Of a DNA stretch of 64,000 bases, positions 52,201 to 62,100 are shown in pieces (positions within the stretch are counted from its first letter, which is position 1; each line of letters starts with the position of its first letter). The stretch spans positions 744,001-808,000 of the forward strand of contig NC_084729.1 in the NCBI RefSeq assembly GCF_033807575.1, given 5' to 3'. A program made the position numbers and the translations under genes. Origin of the DNA: Cydia pomonella. Its lineage: Eukaryota; Arthropoda; Insecta; Lepidoptera; Tortricidae. Below the pieces are notes generated by a model. That model was not told where the DNA came from, did not search any database, and saw only the letters and a program-made list of their open reading frames with translations.

Positions 52201-54864
52201 TATCCTTAGAGATGTAGAGGGTCGCCAAGGCTTGAATTCTTATATAAATAATTAAAAGACTGACAAAAAAATTAAAACAGACAAGAACCGAATGAAGTGT
52301 CTCACGTTAATGTCACTCAAAAGTAAAGTTACATACTTTAACATAACCGGTACCCCGTGTAAGCTTAAACAGACCGGTCTCCACAAACAGCACCCGTTCA
52401 CGAGTATGACGTGTATCTCAGCCATCGCCTCCCTCAACCTTCATTCGGGAAAGTGGCGACCCGATCAACGACGCCACCGTAAGTAAAGACTTTTAAGCGA
52501 GCATGACATGTTCAAGCTGCCGGGTTGTATTAATATAAATATAATAAAAAAATTGTGAGATACAACATTTGTGCTTGTAAGTTACATTAAAGACGGCATA
52601 GCGCCACATAAACGCGACTACATATTATTCATAAGGAGTGCCTACCTATAAAACTAAATTATAAATTTAAATTGACTTAGAGATGTACAGGTCTCTAAGT
52701 GTCCAAATCATTAAAATAGGTATTAAAATAAAATGAAATTTAAAATAAAATAAAATCTTAGAGGTGTATAAGGTCTCTAAGTGTCCAAAACTAAAATAAT
52801 ACAATCAAACGAGAACATGATGTTCTCTTGTGTCAGTTCTACTGGACGCTAGTATGGTTATTTCACAGAAAGAAAACGAAAACACTATTACTTACATTTT
52901 TATCATACTATCAAGATCAAGCTACTGGCTTAAAGGCATCCTTATCATCTATGAAATCATTCACAGCATAATACGCCTTACTTAACAAAGAGCTCTTAAC
53001 GTGTGACTTAAATTTGTTAAGAGGCAAATTCACTATATCAGTGGGAACTTTGTTATAAAAACGTGTACAGTTCCCGACGAAAGACGTACTAACCTTACGG
53101 AGGCGGTGGGCCGGCACAGCAAGTTTATGCTTGTTTCTAGTGTTATAGTTATGGATATCACTGTTAACCTTGAATTCGTTAATGTTTTTCCGAACATACA
53201 TAATATTCTCAAGTATGTATTGAGATGCAACGGTAAGAATGCTTGCATCTTTAAATTTCTCTCTTAGGGATACTCGAGCGCCCAGTCCATAGATGGAACG
53301 TACAGCTGGCTTTTGCAGTACAAATATTGTCTGAATGTCTGCCGCTTTTCCCCACAACAGAATTCCATACGACATAACACTATGGAAGTAACTAAAGTAT
53401 ACCAGCCTGGCCGTCTCTACGTTTGTTAGCTGTCTGATTCTCCTCACTGCATAGGCTGCTGAACTAAGTTTGCCGGCTTCCGGGTCCGAGGCGTCCGGGT
53501 AACCCGACACTAGTTTATTACGTTAACATCATATACCTAGTATTATATCTTGGCCCAATGTATTTGCATCTTACATTTTGCTTAATAAGACAGTAGGATG
53601 TAAGATGAACTGTCGCCTGCGGTATTTCCGGCTTCTTAAAGGTCGGCAACGCACTAACAACCCCTCTGGTGTTGCAGGTGTCCATGGGCGGCGGTAATCG
53701 CTTACCGGTGATTCGTCTGCTCGTTTGCCTCCTCTATCATAAAAAAATGCACATTGGACAAGTGGAATATCTCCCGAAGAGAAGAACTGAGTCACCGGGA
53801 TGTCCGGAGGCTCCGAGAAGTCCGGGCTTTGCTCATAGCATGACTGGACAGCCTCCGCTCCGAGCCCGCACCGGGCCACTCCAGAGCTCCTGTGATGACG
53901 AAATGCTTTCCAACGGAGCTCCGAAAGCTCCGGCCCGGCCCTGGCCCGGTTTAGCGTGAGTCATCCTTAAATTTTTTATTTTATTATATTTTATTTCTTG
54001 GGAAAACTCACAGCTAATGTAACAAAATAGGTTACGAAATAACAACAGTAAGCCAATTACAAGTTTCCACAGGCAGAAACTGCATAAAGTACATGACGTG
54101 CGAAATTGCAGAATTACAAAAAATACAAAATACAAAATAGTTTATTTGGTTTAACTTATAATACACATAACATAAAGGGCTGGAATCTCCCATTAAGTAT
54201 AACAATACTTGTGTACGAATTGGATGTATATGTGTATTGCATTGTATTTCTACTTAATTATTAAATACTGCGGAATGGAGTATCGAGACAAACCATTGTG
54301 GTTTAACGATACTTTTTGATCAAATATTCTGTAATTGTGATTTATCTGTAATAAAAAAAAAAAAAAAAAAAAAAGTGTCGGGAGACCCCGCTCTTCCATT
54401 AGGAAATAGGGTAAAACAACAAACTGTACTTAACTTAATTAATATACAATTTACAAATCTGATTATTATTTACTATTATAATTTACAATAAGTATACAAT
54501 TTATTTATTATAATTATTTATTATAATTATTTATTATAATTAATTTATATATTTATTATAATTTACAATAAGTATAGAATTAATAATAACTATTATGCTT
54601 ATAATTATGTTGCTTGACAGTGAGACTGAGTTAAACATTTAACGAGAAGAACGAAACATAAATAAATAAGATGGAATTGCATAAGAGTTAACAGTGGGAG
54701 AAATCTTGGCTCATTAGTTTGCGAATTGAACTAAAGCTATCACAGAACAGATCGATGTGATCGTGATGTTTACAAAGCTGAAGAAAATGAGGAAGATGTT
54801 AATAATTTGGACACAAACCTGCAATAGCAGCTATGGCGCCCAAAAGAACCACCAAGAACTTCAT
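43209..54864 (-). CDS. Lipase A: secreted neutral (pancreatic-type) lipase, complete gene
   Basis: Eight exons: 54864-54819, 50307-50124, 49325-49177, 48073-47972, 47024-46878, 46496-46304, 44638-44501, 43266-43209. Together 1017 nt, 338 aa plus stop, with all phases consistent. N-terminal signal peptide MKFLVVLLGAIAAIA; mature protein secreted, presumably into the midgut lumen, hydrolysing acylglycerol or phospholipid esters. HGWTDS (exon 3) is the oxyanion-side motif, GHSLGG (exon 5) the nucleophile elbow, LDPALPGW (exon 6) carries the catalytic Asp, and CDHDR (exon 6) the catalytic His. The C-terminus SSGIFYLQTNAAPPFSQG is typical of lepidopteran neutral lipases, as is the short overall length without a PLAT domain. 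The next gene downstream in coordinate order is a paralogue. Introns hold many retrotransposon fragments and two dead exon copies. Confidence 0.94.
43304..43677. mobile_element. TA-flanked MITE with ~105-bp inverted repeats
   Basis: Ends AAGGTGCGACCAGACCGCAG, flanked by TA on both sides (43302-43303, 43678-43679). The arms match for roughly 105 bp. Non-coding. The left end is about 37 bp from the acceptor of lipase A exon 8. The first bases resemble the giant pogo-like terminus (AGGTGCG). Confidence 0.9.
43800..43885 (-). pseudogene. Decayed copy of lipase exon 7
   Basis: Minus strand resembles the second half of exon 7: PGAMSDNCVLWYPASGLRLK against AGAMTGNCILWGSLQMGGLR in the real exon. No usable donor, and a stop follows. 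Relic of an exon or gene duplication. Confidence 0.75.
43990..44440 (+). mobile_element. Jockey/CR1-like retrotransposon C-terminal fragment
   Basis: Plus strand: RRKVGTRLTIFYKINLGECA, KELHNLIPPSLFHHRTTR and a frameshifted tail. Typical post-RT region, in lipase A intron 7. Confidence 0.75.
44501..44638 (-). CDS. Lipase A exon 7
   Basis: Acceptor atttgcag, donor ACTGG|gtaaga. 138 nt. CFHYFAESLATGGFTGTRC follows the catalytic His of exon 6 and carries conserved cysteines. Confidence 0.93.
45215..45340 (-). mobile_element. Jockey-like tail fragment
   Basis: ggccgcaagggctcttttac and flanks match, reversed, the tail at 24338-24646. Confidence 0.6.
45412..46106 (-). mobile_element. CR1-like non-LTR fragment with open frame
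   Basis: The minus strand (46116-45472) encodes about 200 residues of RT C-terminus: KLGVLNKARRYFTPGQRLLL, VRPHMEYCCHLWAGAP, FKRNFLPRTLRLWNELPAEV. The frame is intact in this copy. A fragment of the related tail (46106-46186) follows. It lies in lipase A intron 6. Confidence 0.85.
46304..46496 (-). CDS. Lipase A exon 6 (catalytic Asp and His)
   Basis: Acceptor cttctccag, donor GACAG|gtagga. 193 nt. Contains LDPALPGW (Asp), GAYTEVIHTNAGMLGY, GQVDFYPNGG and CDHDR (His). Confidence 0.94.
46878..47024 (-). CDS. Lipase A exon 5 (nucleophile elbow)
   Basis: Acceptor attccag, donor ACCG|gttagt. 147 nt. ESVARFVNWLMAS ... IHIIGHSLGGHQSGIIGRNL places the catalytic Ser in GHSLG. Confidence 0.94.
47225..47720 (-). 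mobile_element. RTE-clade C-terminal fragment (family A) with inverted 3' end
   Basis: Minus strand: MCILPILTYGAQSWSLMEAQ, LKWGWAGHVCRMDPDRWSKL. The extreme 3' end is a hairpin (47238-47291): gtgtcccactgctgggcaaag directly faces its own complement. In lipase A intron 4. Confidence 0.8.
47972..48073 (-). CDS. Lipase A exon 4
   Basis: Acceptor tgtttcag, donor TCAG|gtaagt. 102 nt, encoding AFLAAEDLNVISVDWSVGAG and onward. Confidence 0.93.
48143..48824 (-). mobile_element. RTE-like RT fragment with target duplication
   Basis: Minus strand: FGLKIDTNKTKTQIASKF, VNKFRYLDSLIKQDFRCTDE and other broken RT pieces. A (cat)n tail lies at 48144-48158. aggaatacagYt flanks both sides (about 48131 and 48813), an imperfect target duplication. 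In lipase A intron 3. Confidence 0.75.
48937..49013 (-). pseudogene. Decayed copy of lipase exon 3
   Basis: 'gagcacattattgatgttgc' through 'gatgaagatggtgcggcgg' matches the 3' half of exon 3 (49177-49260) with about 10 changes. No acceptor and no continuation; it lies in the intron immediately after the real exon. Confidence 0.8.
49177..49325 (-). CDS. Lipase A exon 3 (HGW motif)
   Basis: Acceptor gtttttcag, donor CCAG|gtatag. 149 nt. RRTIFILHGWTDSVLGNVNT. Confidence 0.94.
49340..49425 (+). mobile_element. tRNA-like SINE head
   Basis: cctagtcagtagtc (box A-like) and gggttcgaatcctgg (box B) about 60 bp apart. No body recognised. It ends near the retroposon at 49449. Confidence 0.5.
49449..49824 (+). 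mobile_element. Short retroposon family Z (diverged plus copy)
   Basis: Starts acccgggtatgtccttaaac, ends ccgacgtagtataaaaaaaa. More diverged than other copies. Confidence 0.8.
50124..50307 (-). CDS. Lipase A exon 2
   Basis: Acceptor acttccag, donor CCAG|gtaatt. 184 nt. Encodes the mature N-terminus: ALPTDISNPVIMKFSGDGER and onward. Confidence 0.93.
50813..51095 (+). repeat. ~31-bp minisatellite, about 9 copies
   Basis: Unit 'gaaaatgcccaaaatggttt' plus ttccccatctt, varying by one or two T/C. The open frames across it are by-products. The flank at 50660-50700 (ggcactccgggagtgctcac ... gaagtgaaaacttgaa) recurs inverted at about 910-950, so the array probably sits in a dispersed element. Confidence 0.88.
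51843..53958. mobile_element. Element ends flanking a composite insertion
   Basis: The inverted motif tcacgctaRaccg with ggcgggccggagc at both limits suggests a DNA element. It contains the Jockey-like copy (51915-53515) and a short retroposon tail (53640-53752). Limits approximate. Confidence 0.45.
51915..53515 (-). mobile_element. Jockey-like non-LTR retrotransposon, 5'-truncated
   Basis: The minus strand (53510-52917) encodes about 195 residues of RT C-terminus: AAYAVRRIRQLTNVETARLV, YFSYFHSVMSYGILLWG, YNTRNKHKLAVPAHRLRK, FYNKVPTDI. A long 3' UTR follows with repeated 'ttagagatgtaNaNgtctct' motifs and a (aaatatc)n tail (51917-51942). In lipase A intron 1. Confidence 0.85.
54819..54864 (-). 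CDS. Lipase A exon 1 (signal peptide)
   Basis: ATG at 54862-54864. MKFLVVLLGAIAAIA then donor GCAG|gtttgt. A typical eukaryotic secretion signal. Upstream (54865-54960) is short and AT-rich before a transposon begins at 55003, so the proximal promoter must lie in less than 140 bp or be transposon-derived. Confidence 0.93.
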
Positions 54865-55002
54865 GTTTCCTGACCGGAAGACAACTTCGGTATGACGATC
54901 CCAGAACAGACACGTCACTATAAAACATCTGATTAAACGCTATCTGTACGTATTAAAATTGATTAATTGATTTCTATTGATTTAATCAGATTAAAAAATA
55001 CA

Positions 55003-55537
55003 AAAAAGCGGCGAGTGGGACTCGCTCATGAAGGGTTCCGTACCATTTATGATGAATTAAAAAAAAAACTACTCACTAGATCTCGTTCAAATCAATTTGG
55101 AAGTTTGCATATATTTTTTTTACTTTTATCATTCTCTAACAGGGGGAGGGAAAGGAAAGGGGGGGGGCACACATTTTACCACTTTGGAAGTGTCTCTCGC
55201 GCAAACTATTCAGTTTAGTAAAAAATGATATTAGAAACCTCTTTATCATTTTTGAAGACCTATCCATAGATACCCCACAAGTATGGGTTTGATGAAAAAA
55301 ATTTTGTGTTTCAGTTCTAAGTATGGGAGCCAACCAAATGTATTATTATTTTTTTCTATTTTTGTGTGAAAATCTTAATGCGGTTCACAGAATACATCTA
55401 TTTACCAAGTTTCAACAGTATAGTTCTTATAGTTTCGGAAAAAAGTGGCTGTGACATACGGACGGACAGACAGACGGACAGACATGATGAATCCATAAAG
55501 GTTCCGGTTTTTACCATTTGGCTATGCAACCCTAAAA
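55003..55537 (+). mobile_element. Helitron-like non-autonomous repeat (copy 3)
   Basis: Same family as 22128-22690. Starts 'gcggcgagtgggactcgctc' and ends ctatgcaaccctaaaaa. It lies immediately upstream of lipase A. Confidence 0.6.
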
Positions 55538-55739
55538 ATGGTATAAGTGAGTATGTATTCTTTGTGTGACAGCAATCAATGATAAGATATTTTAAACAAT
55601 TGGCGATAAATAAAGATAAGCAGGTGTTTTCCAATTTATTATCTTGTTTTTTCTAGATTCTATTTATGGGCCCGATATAATAATATGGATTTAATCTAGA
55701 TAAGAAAATTGCTACCTAAAAGCACGGCGACACTCCTCC

Positions 55740-56231
55740 TTTCGGCTTTTCTCGGCTCCGTTCGGCTCAGCATTGCTCCGAGTAATTATTAGGGTCATCA
55801 TCATCATCATCATTTTTATTCAATAACAATATTACATTGTGTTTGAAAAATCTTAAATCTAGGCACATGCATACAAAAAATATATCAAAATAGACATCAT
55901 AAAAATAAATATTAAAACTAATTCAAATAAATCGCCCGCTCAAATAGATAGCCCAAAAATAAAAATAAAAATAAAACATGAATAGTAATTAAAAAATTTG
56001 TCAGTAAAAAATTAAAAAAAAGAGAAAAAAAAACAAAAAATGTCAACAAGTAAGAAGAAAAATTAATCAAATAATATCATTTAAAAATTAAGAGAAAAAA
56101 AAATTGTAACACGTCAGAATAACAACACAACACAACACAACTTGACGTCCCTTTGTGTGCACGACCCAGATAAGATAATGACTTTTAAATGACTTAAATT
56201 ACGGTTACTCATAAAATAAAACTAAACCTAA
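55740..56231. other. AT-rich spacer
   Basis: Simple A-rich sequence and (cat)n near 55797-55812. 'ctttcggcttttctcggctc' resembles 33555-33580 (repeat remnant). No gene seen. Confidence 0.4.
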
Positions 56232-56891
56232 CTATAAAAAAATAATAAAAATACCTAAAAGAAAATCTGCCCTCTTGGCAAGGTACCCATCACGCAGGCA
56301 GCATTCCCGCGCTGTATCGCGATGGCAAGCGTTTGCACGAGGGTCCCCCGACTCCTGTAGCCGCCCTTCCCGAGCTCCCCGTGAAGCCCATGCACACCTC
56401 TGCCCCATGGACACGACACCAAAAACTACGTATTCGTAGTTAGAGCCGAGACAGCTATATTTATTGGCTTTATAGCGCTCTCGGGCGTCGGCCGCCACCC
56501 CGGCATTTCTGCAGGTCGCTGATAAGCAGGACGCTGCCAGCGTATCGGCGTAGGTAGCGTCCCACACCAGCGTACGGCCCATGCTCCAGGGAATTAACGA
56601 CATCCCGTCAGGGCGCTTGCCATCGTACCGCACGATCTGGGGCTCCAGAGCTGCCGGGACGTTGGCGCTGATGAGTGCCCTTCTGAAGATGCCGCTGAGT
56701 GCCGCATGATGGAAAAGGCGGCCGGCGCCCGAAGAGTAAGCAAGTCCGTGGTGGCCAAGGTGATCTACGGTGGCCCCACAAGAGGCGCAGTTGTGGTTCA
56801 CACATACATCAGTCCACACATGATTGATATAAGGTAGGTATATATCGGTATGTACTCGTAATCTATTATCAGTTTTGCTTTTTGACGTCAA
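56232..56891 (-). mobile_element. Non-LTR retrotransposon C-terminal region, possible endonuclease-like domain
   Basis: An open frame of 219 codons. CASCGATVDHLGHHGLAY is a C-x2-C ... H-x3-H cluster. RYDGKRPDGMSLIPW then GRTLVWDATYADTLA gives K-R-P-D ... W-D spacing like the restriction-like endonucleases that follow RT in some non-LTR clades. The tail (SGDPRANACHRDTARECCLR) is shared with the fragment at 36500-36930. Retrotransposon origin is well supported by the duplicated fragment; the endonuclease reading is inference. Confidence 0.65.
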
Positions 56892-57359
56892 AACCTACTT
56901 TATCTTGAAACGATTTTTTTCTGCGTATTAAGCAAGTCGACAGCTTTGCGGCTATCATGCGGAAGCGGTGCGCCTCTTTACTTAGCCGCTGGCGGGGCAG
57001 CGCTAACAGTATCATGATAGCGTTGTTGGACAGGTGGGACTCCCCTCTGCTGCAGCGGTGGACAAAACTCCACTCTGTAGCAAAATAACAATGTATTTAG
57101 GGTAAAATTATTTTGTTATTCCCCTAACACTATTTTATAAGTTAAATGAAAATGTAAAAATGTAACTAACAACTATGGATTTTTTATCCGAAATAAAATC
57201 ATTTTATTTATTTATTTATTTATTAAGATTGTGAGATTGGGATGTCACTTGGTATATACGTGCTATACATAAATAGTATTAATCGTTTTAGGGTTCCGTA
57301 GTCAACTAGGAACCCATATAGTTTTGCCATGTCCGTTTAGCATGTATAAATATTTTTTT

Positions 57360-57590
57360 CCTACTCCTCTTCTGTTATCTGTCATTTATACATTCCTTAA
57401 CACGAATATAAGAACATACACAAAAGGTTTCAAGAAAAGTCTATATTGTCTATTCCTCATAACAGCACTTGTGCTTTAAAATCGCTATAATGGTACTGCG
57501 ATTAATGGCTACCAACCTAACAAAATCAAAACTAATACAGTTTCAAACTAAGTGCATTGCTGCCAACTTACAAAATATTCATTTTCAAAA
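57360..57590. repeat. Dispersed repeat, pair with 16144-16372
   Basis: See partner. Joined directly to the retro-tail that follows. Confidence 0.6.
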
Positions 57591-57715
57591 TTCAAAAATT
57601 TATTCTGCAAGTAAGCCTCAAGGGCTCTTTTACAAGTCAATACAACATTTATAGTAACATCATATAGTGACATGAAAAATACATAACAACATTTATAAAT
57701 ACAACAGCCATTACC
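57585..57715 (-). mobile_element. Jockey-like tail fragment
   Basis: Reverse of the 24338-24646 tail ('agggctcttttacaagtcaa'). Confidence 0.65.
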
Positions 57716-57963
57716 TGGGCCCGTATTATGGAGCGCTTAAAAAGCCAAATGAAAGGGTTTTATTTAGCAACGGCTTTGGTAAGCAAGGCCTTACGAAATA
57801 TTCCTTCCAAAACCCACGAAGGGGATACCGGGCGGGTCCCTGCTCGGGCGTCTTAGGTATTAAAGGGCGTAAATGTTACGTGGTACCTACTTACATCCTT
57901 TTACACCTGCGCTGTCCGAAACTTGTACCCTTATACATTAGGGTTACTTTCACATATGGAAAG

Positions 57964-58105
57964 TGTTTTTTTTTTATACTACGTCGGTGGCAAACAAGCA
58001 TACGGCCCGCCTGATGGTAAGCAGTCTCCGTAGCCTATGTACGCCTGCAACTCCAGAGGAATTACATGCGCGTTGCCGACCCTAAACCCGCTCCCCCTCG
58101 TTGAG
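57964..58105 (-). mobile_element. Short retroposon family Z (truncated minus copy)
   Basis: Poly-T, actacgtcggtggcaaacaa through ctccccctcgttgagc; then it ends. Confidence 0.8.
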
Positions 58106-58659
58106 CAAATCAAGTGTATCCCAACTCTTCACATACATAAAAATAAGGGCGTTACCTATGTTTATTTACCCGTTTATAATTCATATAATGTATATATGTA
58201 GATTTTTATGTAAGTAATATCATAAAAAGTATATGTTTAAGTTTAAGATTTCATAGTATATATACGTTAGTATTTATTTTGTAAAATAGTAGGTAGTGAT
58301 ATCATTTTAATTTATCTATTTTTATTAAGCATGCACCCTGCACCTAACAAACGTCTCTTTTTGGCCCAGTGGGTGATTGGTAGAGAATGCCTTATGCCAT
58401 TATGTCAACCATTTTTACTTATAAATTTATGTGCAATAAGGATAAAATAAATAAATAAAGCAAGGGGGACAGGTAGGTATAATAAAAATAGTAAGGAAAA
58501 TAATAAGATAATAATTTATTTATTTGTTCATCCCATCGTGGTTTATATTTAAATTTGCGCCGTTTATTTATCAAATTATTTTATAGAAGCCAGTAGTTCA
58601 TTCGAATTATGAACGCAGTAAAATCATCACTGTCCGCCGCCACCAATCAAATCGTTCCT
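58106..58659. other. AT-rich spacer downstream of lipase B
   Basis: No gene recognised. 'ggataaaataaataaataaa' near 58440 looks like an old retro-tail. Confidence 0.4.
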
Positions 58660-58885
58660 GGGGGCCAATTTTTGAATTTCGACCACTCGTTTTCGTGTAT
58701 TTTGTTCAATAATATCTCCTCTCCACTACTAGGCATTTAAATTCTCCCAATGGAATTGAAAACGAGTGGTCAATACCACTCGATTCCCAATTTCTATCGT
58801 TCGTATTTCAAAAATAACATTTCGCCGTTTTCCACAGATTTTCGAGTGACGAAATCGAGCGCTCGAAATTCAAATATCGGTCCCC
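58660..58885. mobile_element. ~225-bp MITE
   Basis: Inverted ends ggggRccRatWtttgaattt, with a gaaaacgagtggtc/gaccactcgttttc inner pair. Non-coding. Confidence 0.7.
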
Positions 58886-59053
58886 TGATTAGAAAATCAA
58901 GTTTACAGTGGCTAGTTTAAGGCATAATTTCTAATTTGGAATGATTTGATCGTTAACGAGCACCGCTAGGCCGTCGGACAATGGATTTTTACTGCATTCT
59001 TAATGCAAATGAACTATATTTCTTAGATTCTTTAGATGTAGATGCAAATAAGC

Positions 59054-59111
59054 TTAGCCTCTGGAGAACGGCGGTTGAGCGTTGGTCTCCAGCCAGAAGA
59101 TTCCAGATTGT
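59054..59111 (-). CDS. Lipase B last exon
   Basis: Acceptor atttgcag. Encodes QSGIFWLETNAQPPFSRG and stop at 59054-59056. Confidence 0.92.
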
Positions 59112-62100
59112 CTGCAAATAAAGGAATTGTGCATTATATAATTTATTATGACAGACAGCTTTGATACTTTTAATTTATCCGCTGCCACTCTGACCGATGT
59201 TAACGGAGTCTTATTAAAAATCGATTTAACTCGGTGATTAGCTCGGTAGCGTGATTGTCCTATTTCTTCCCGGAACCTTCTTAAAACTAATCTCAACCGT
59301 TTCTTCATAATGTCTTTTTATTCTATATATTATACCTACTAGTTTGTCCAGCTCTTCCTTGAAGAAAGTGTTTGAATATATCTTTGAGGCTCGTAAAATA
59401 AAGGCATTTGTGAAAAATCCTATTAGCAAGTGCTGCATATTCTAATGCTTAAATTTGAAAAAACGAATAAGCAATAACGGAATTCCCGCTTGAAATGACA
59501 GACAATGGAACCATAGAAGCAATAACACCAAAACTTTACTATTGTTTTAATAAAATTTTCAGCCAATAAGACTTTGAAAGTTATTTGGTCTCTTTACTTC
59601 CTAGGCATCCTTTATATAGTGCAGACCCAATGCCGGATTTAGAGGTCTGGAGGCGTCGGGCAATAAAGGAGTGGAGGCCCCCTGGCCCCAAAGTTTTTTC
59701 AAATAAAATGGTAAATTTTCCGAATTCTCTATTGTGGGGGCCCCTCTTTTGTGGAGGCCCGGGGCAGTAGCCCCGGTTGCCCTCCCCTAAATCCGGCCCT
59801 GTGCAGACCCATGGCATTATTTAGATATTCTGATGCCAGTGTACGTCCGAATTGGCATGTTGCACGGGCAGAGGTTTGTTTCTTACCAAAGATATATATA
59901 ACCCCGTGTAAGTTAAATAAAGTCTAAGAAAAAAACGTGCCTTGAAAATCAAGAAAAATTTATGCTCGAATAGATGGCGATATACCTTTGGCCTATACTC
60001 GAGTAGATGGCGACACCGTTTGATATTGAAACATATCAGTAAAAGAACATGGGTCAAATAACCATATATCATTCTACGAGTTTTAGTCCTGTGTCGAAAG
60101 ATGGCAGTAAATTTTGTAGTCAACAACACGCCTCTATACTAAATTCTCTTTGATTTTACCCAGTCTTTGGCACGAGTCCTCCCATCTGCAGGGTGCCGAA
60201 CAACAGACAGTTTCCACTCATGGCGCCCACGTAGGTGGCGCAACGACGGCCCGTGAAGCCGCCTAAGGTTAAAGACTCGCCGAGGTAAAAGTAAGACCTG
60301 AAAAAGTAAATTTTAATAAACCAAATATCAGCAATAAAAATTGGAGATATAGTGAGGAAACCAGACTCAATAAGGCATTTATTTATTTTTGAATCCCCGG
60401 TGTAGTCGTGGCAGAGGTAGACCGAGAAAGAGATGGCGGAACGACTTGGATGCGTTTCAGCGGGACTGGCGGGACCTTGCTCAGCACAGGGAGGATTGGA
60501 AAGCTAGAGGGGAGGCCTTTGCCCAGCAGTGGGACACACAAATAGGCTAATAATATAATATAAATAAATAAATAAACTAATGCGCCATGAAAGTTAAGTA
60601 CGTTTACAGTATTATGATACATTTATCAGTGAAGTCAGTGGAAGAAAATGGTTCGAGCCCTACACCCCAGCAGGGGGTACCAGAATGAAAAGGAGAAGAA
60701 GAAGAAATTATTACAGTTGAACAACTATCATCCATCCTCTCTCGAAACCTCAGACATTCACTGCACGCAGCCGTCCATCACCACGCAGACATATCACAGT
60801 CAGTACGTGATGTCAAAAGGGCATTCAATAGTGTGAGAGCACGAAGAAGTGGCAAGTTCCTACGCGACACAGTGCGAGCTGTCGGCACTGCCAATAAGTC
60901 GCGTCGGCGGGGCCTGAGAGCTATTCTGGGAACATGCTTACACTCTTAGTGGTAGTCGGACCCAATAAGGCATGCTTCCCTCCTCAGGGAAGGTCAAGTG
61001 GCAGTTGCTTTCGTAAAACTAGTGGTTGAGATTATTCTCGGGATTCAGTTGCCAAACTGGATCCAGGCCATCCGTATTACAAGTATATCATCTCCATCAT
61101 CCATATTAACGCCTAATTCGTACTGATAGCCAAGGTTCGTGGTGGTTTGGAACACACTTGACTATTGATTAGTGTCCAAGCTCAGCTCTGCAGCTCTGCT
61201 TTATGTTCGTATGATGACTTATGTTCGAATAGATATGAGAATCATCAGTTTAGAGGTTGAGTTAGAGATCAAAATGTGTATGTGTCTGTTTTTGGTGAAC
61301 TACAAGCTTCTAATGTTCTTACCTAGCATGATCGCAAGCCATGCTGTCACACCCAGGCATATTAATGCCCCCGTTGGGGTAGAAGTCCACTTGACCCAAA
61401 GTACTGATGTAGCCCAGGTTCCCAGCGTTGGTGTGGATGACCTCAGTGTAGGCTCCGTCGTCGGGTCGGAATTTGTCGTCGTTTGTGATGAAGCCGGGGA
61501 GAGCGGGCTCCAAGGCTGCAACAAAGTGTTTGGTATTAAAGGTGAGCGATTTAGACATTTTTATACCACGTCGGTGGCAAACAAGCATACGGCCCGTCTG
61601 ATGGTAAGTGGTCGCCGTAGCCTATGGACGCCTGCAACTCCAGGGGTGTTACATGCGCGCTGCCGACCGTTTAAAAACCTGTACACTCCTTGTAAAACTC
61701 CATACAGTAGCCCCTCGAGAAAACTTCGGCAGGGAGCTCATTCCACAGCCGGAGCGTTTGCGGAAGGAAATTCCTTTTAAACCGCATAGTGCGCGGCCAT
61801 TTAGGTTCTAAGTGGGGTCAGCATGAACACTCTGCTGACAGCGGGCGGTGCGGTGATAAAAAGTAGCCGTGGGCATCATGTCAAACAATTCCTTGGAGCA
61901 CAGCCCATTGTACAAGCGGTAGAACACACTTGGAGGCAAAGTCTCAATTGTGTATCAATAGTATTTGACAGAGCGACCGTGAAGCCCGAGCGAACCGTGG
62001 ACCCGGGTACGTCCTTAGGACCCGGGTACGTCCTTAAACTACGTCCAAAAGAGAGGTATGGGCATTGTGAATTTCATCTCGCTTTGTGTGGTAGGGCACA

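Noticed and set aside
56232..56891. Possible host zinc-binding protein
   Set aside because: A homologous decayed fragment with a retrotransposon 3' end lies at 36500-36930, which points to a mobile element.
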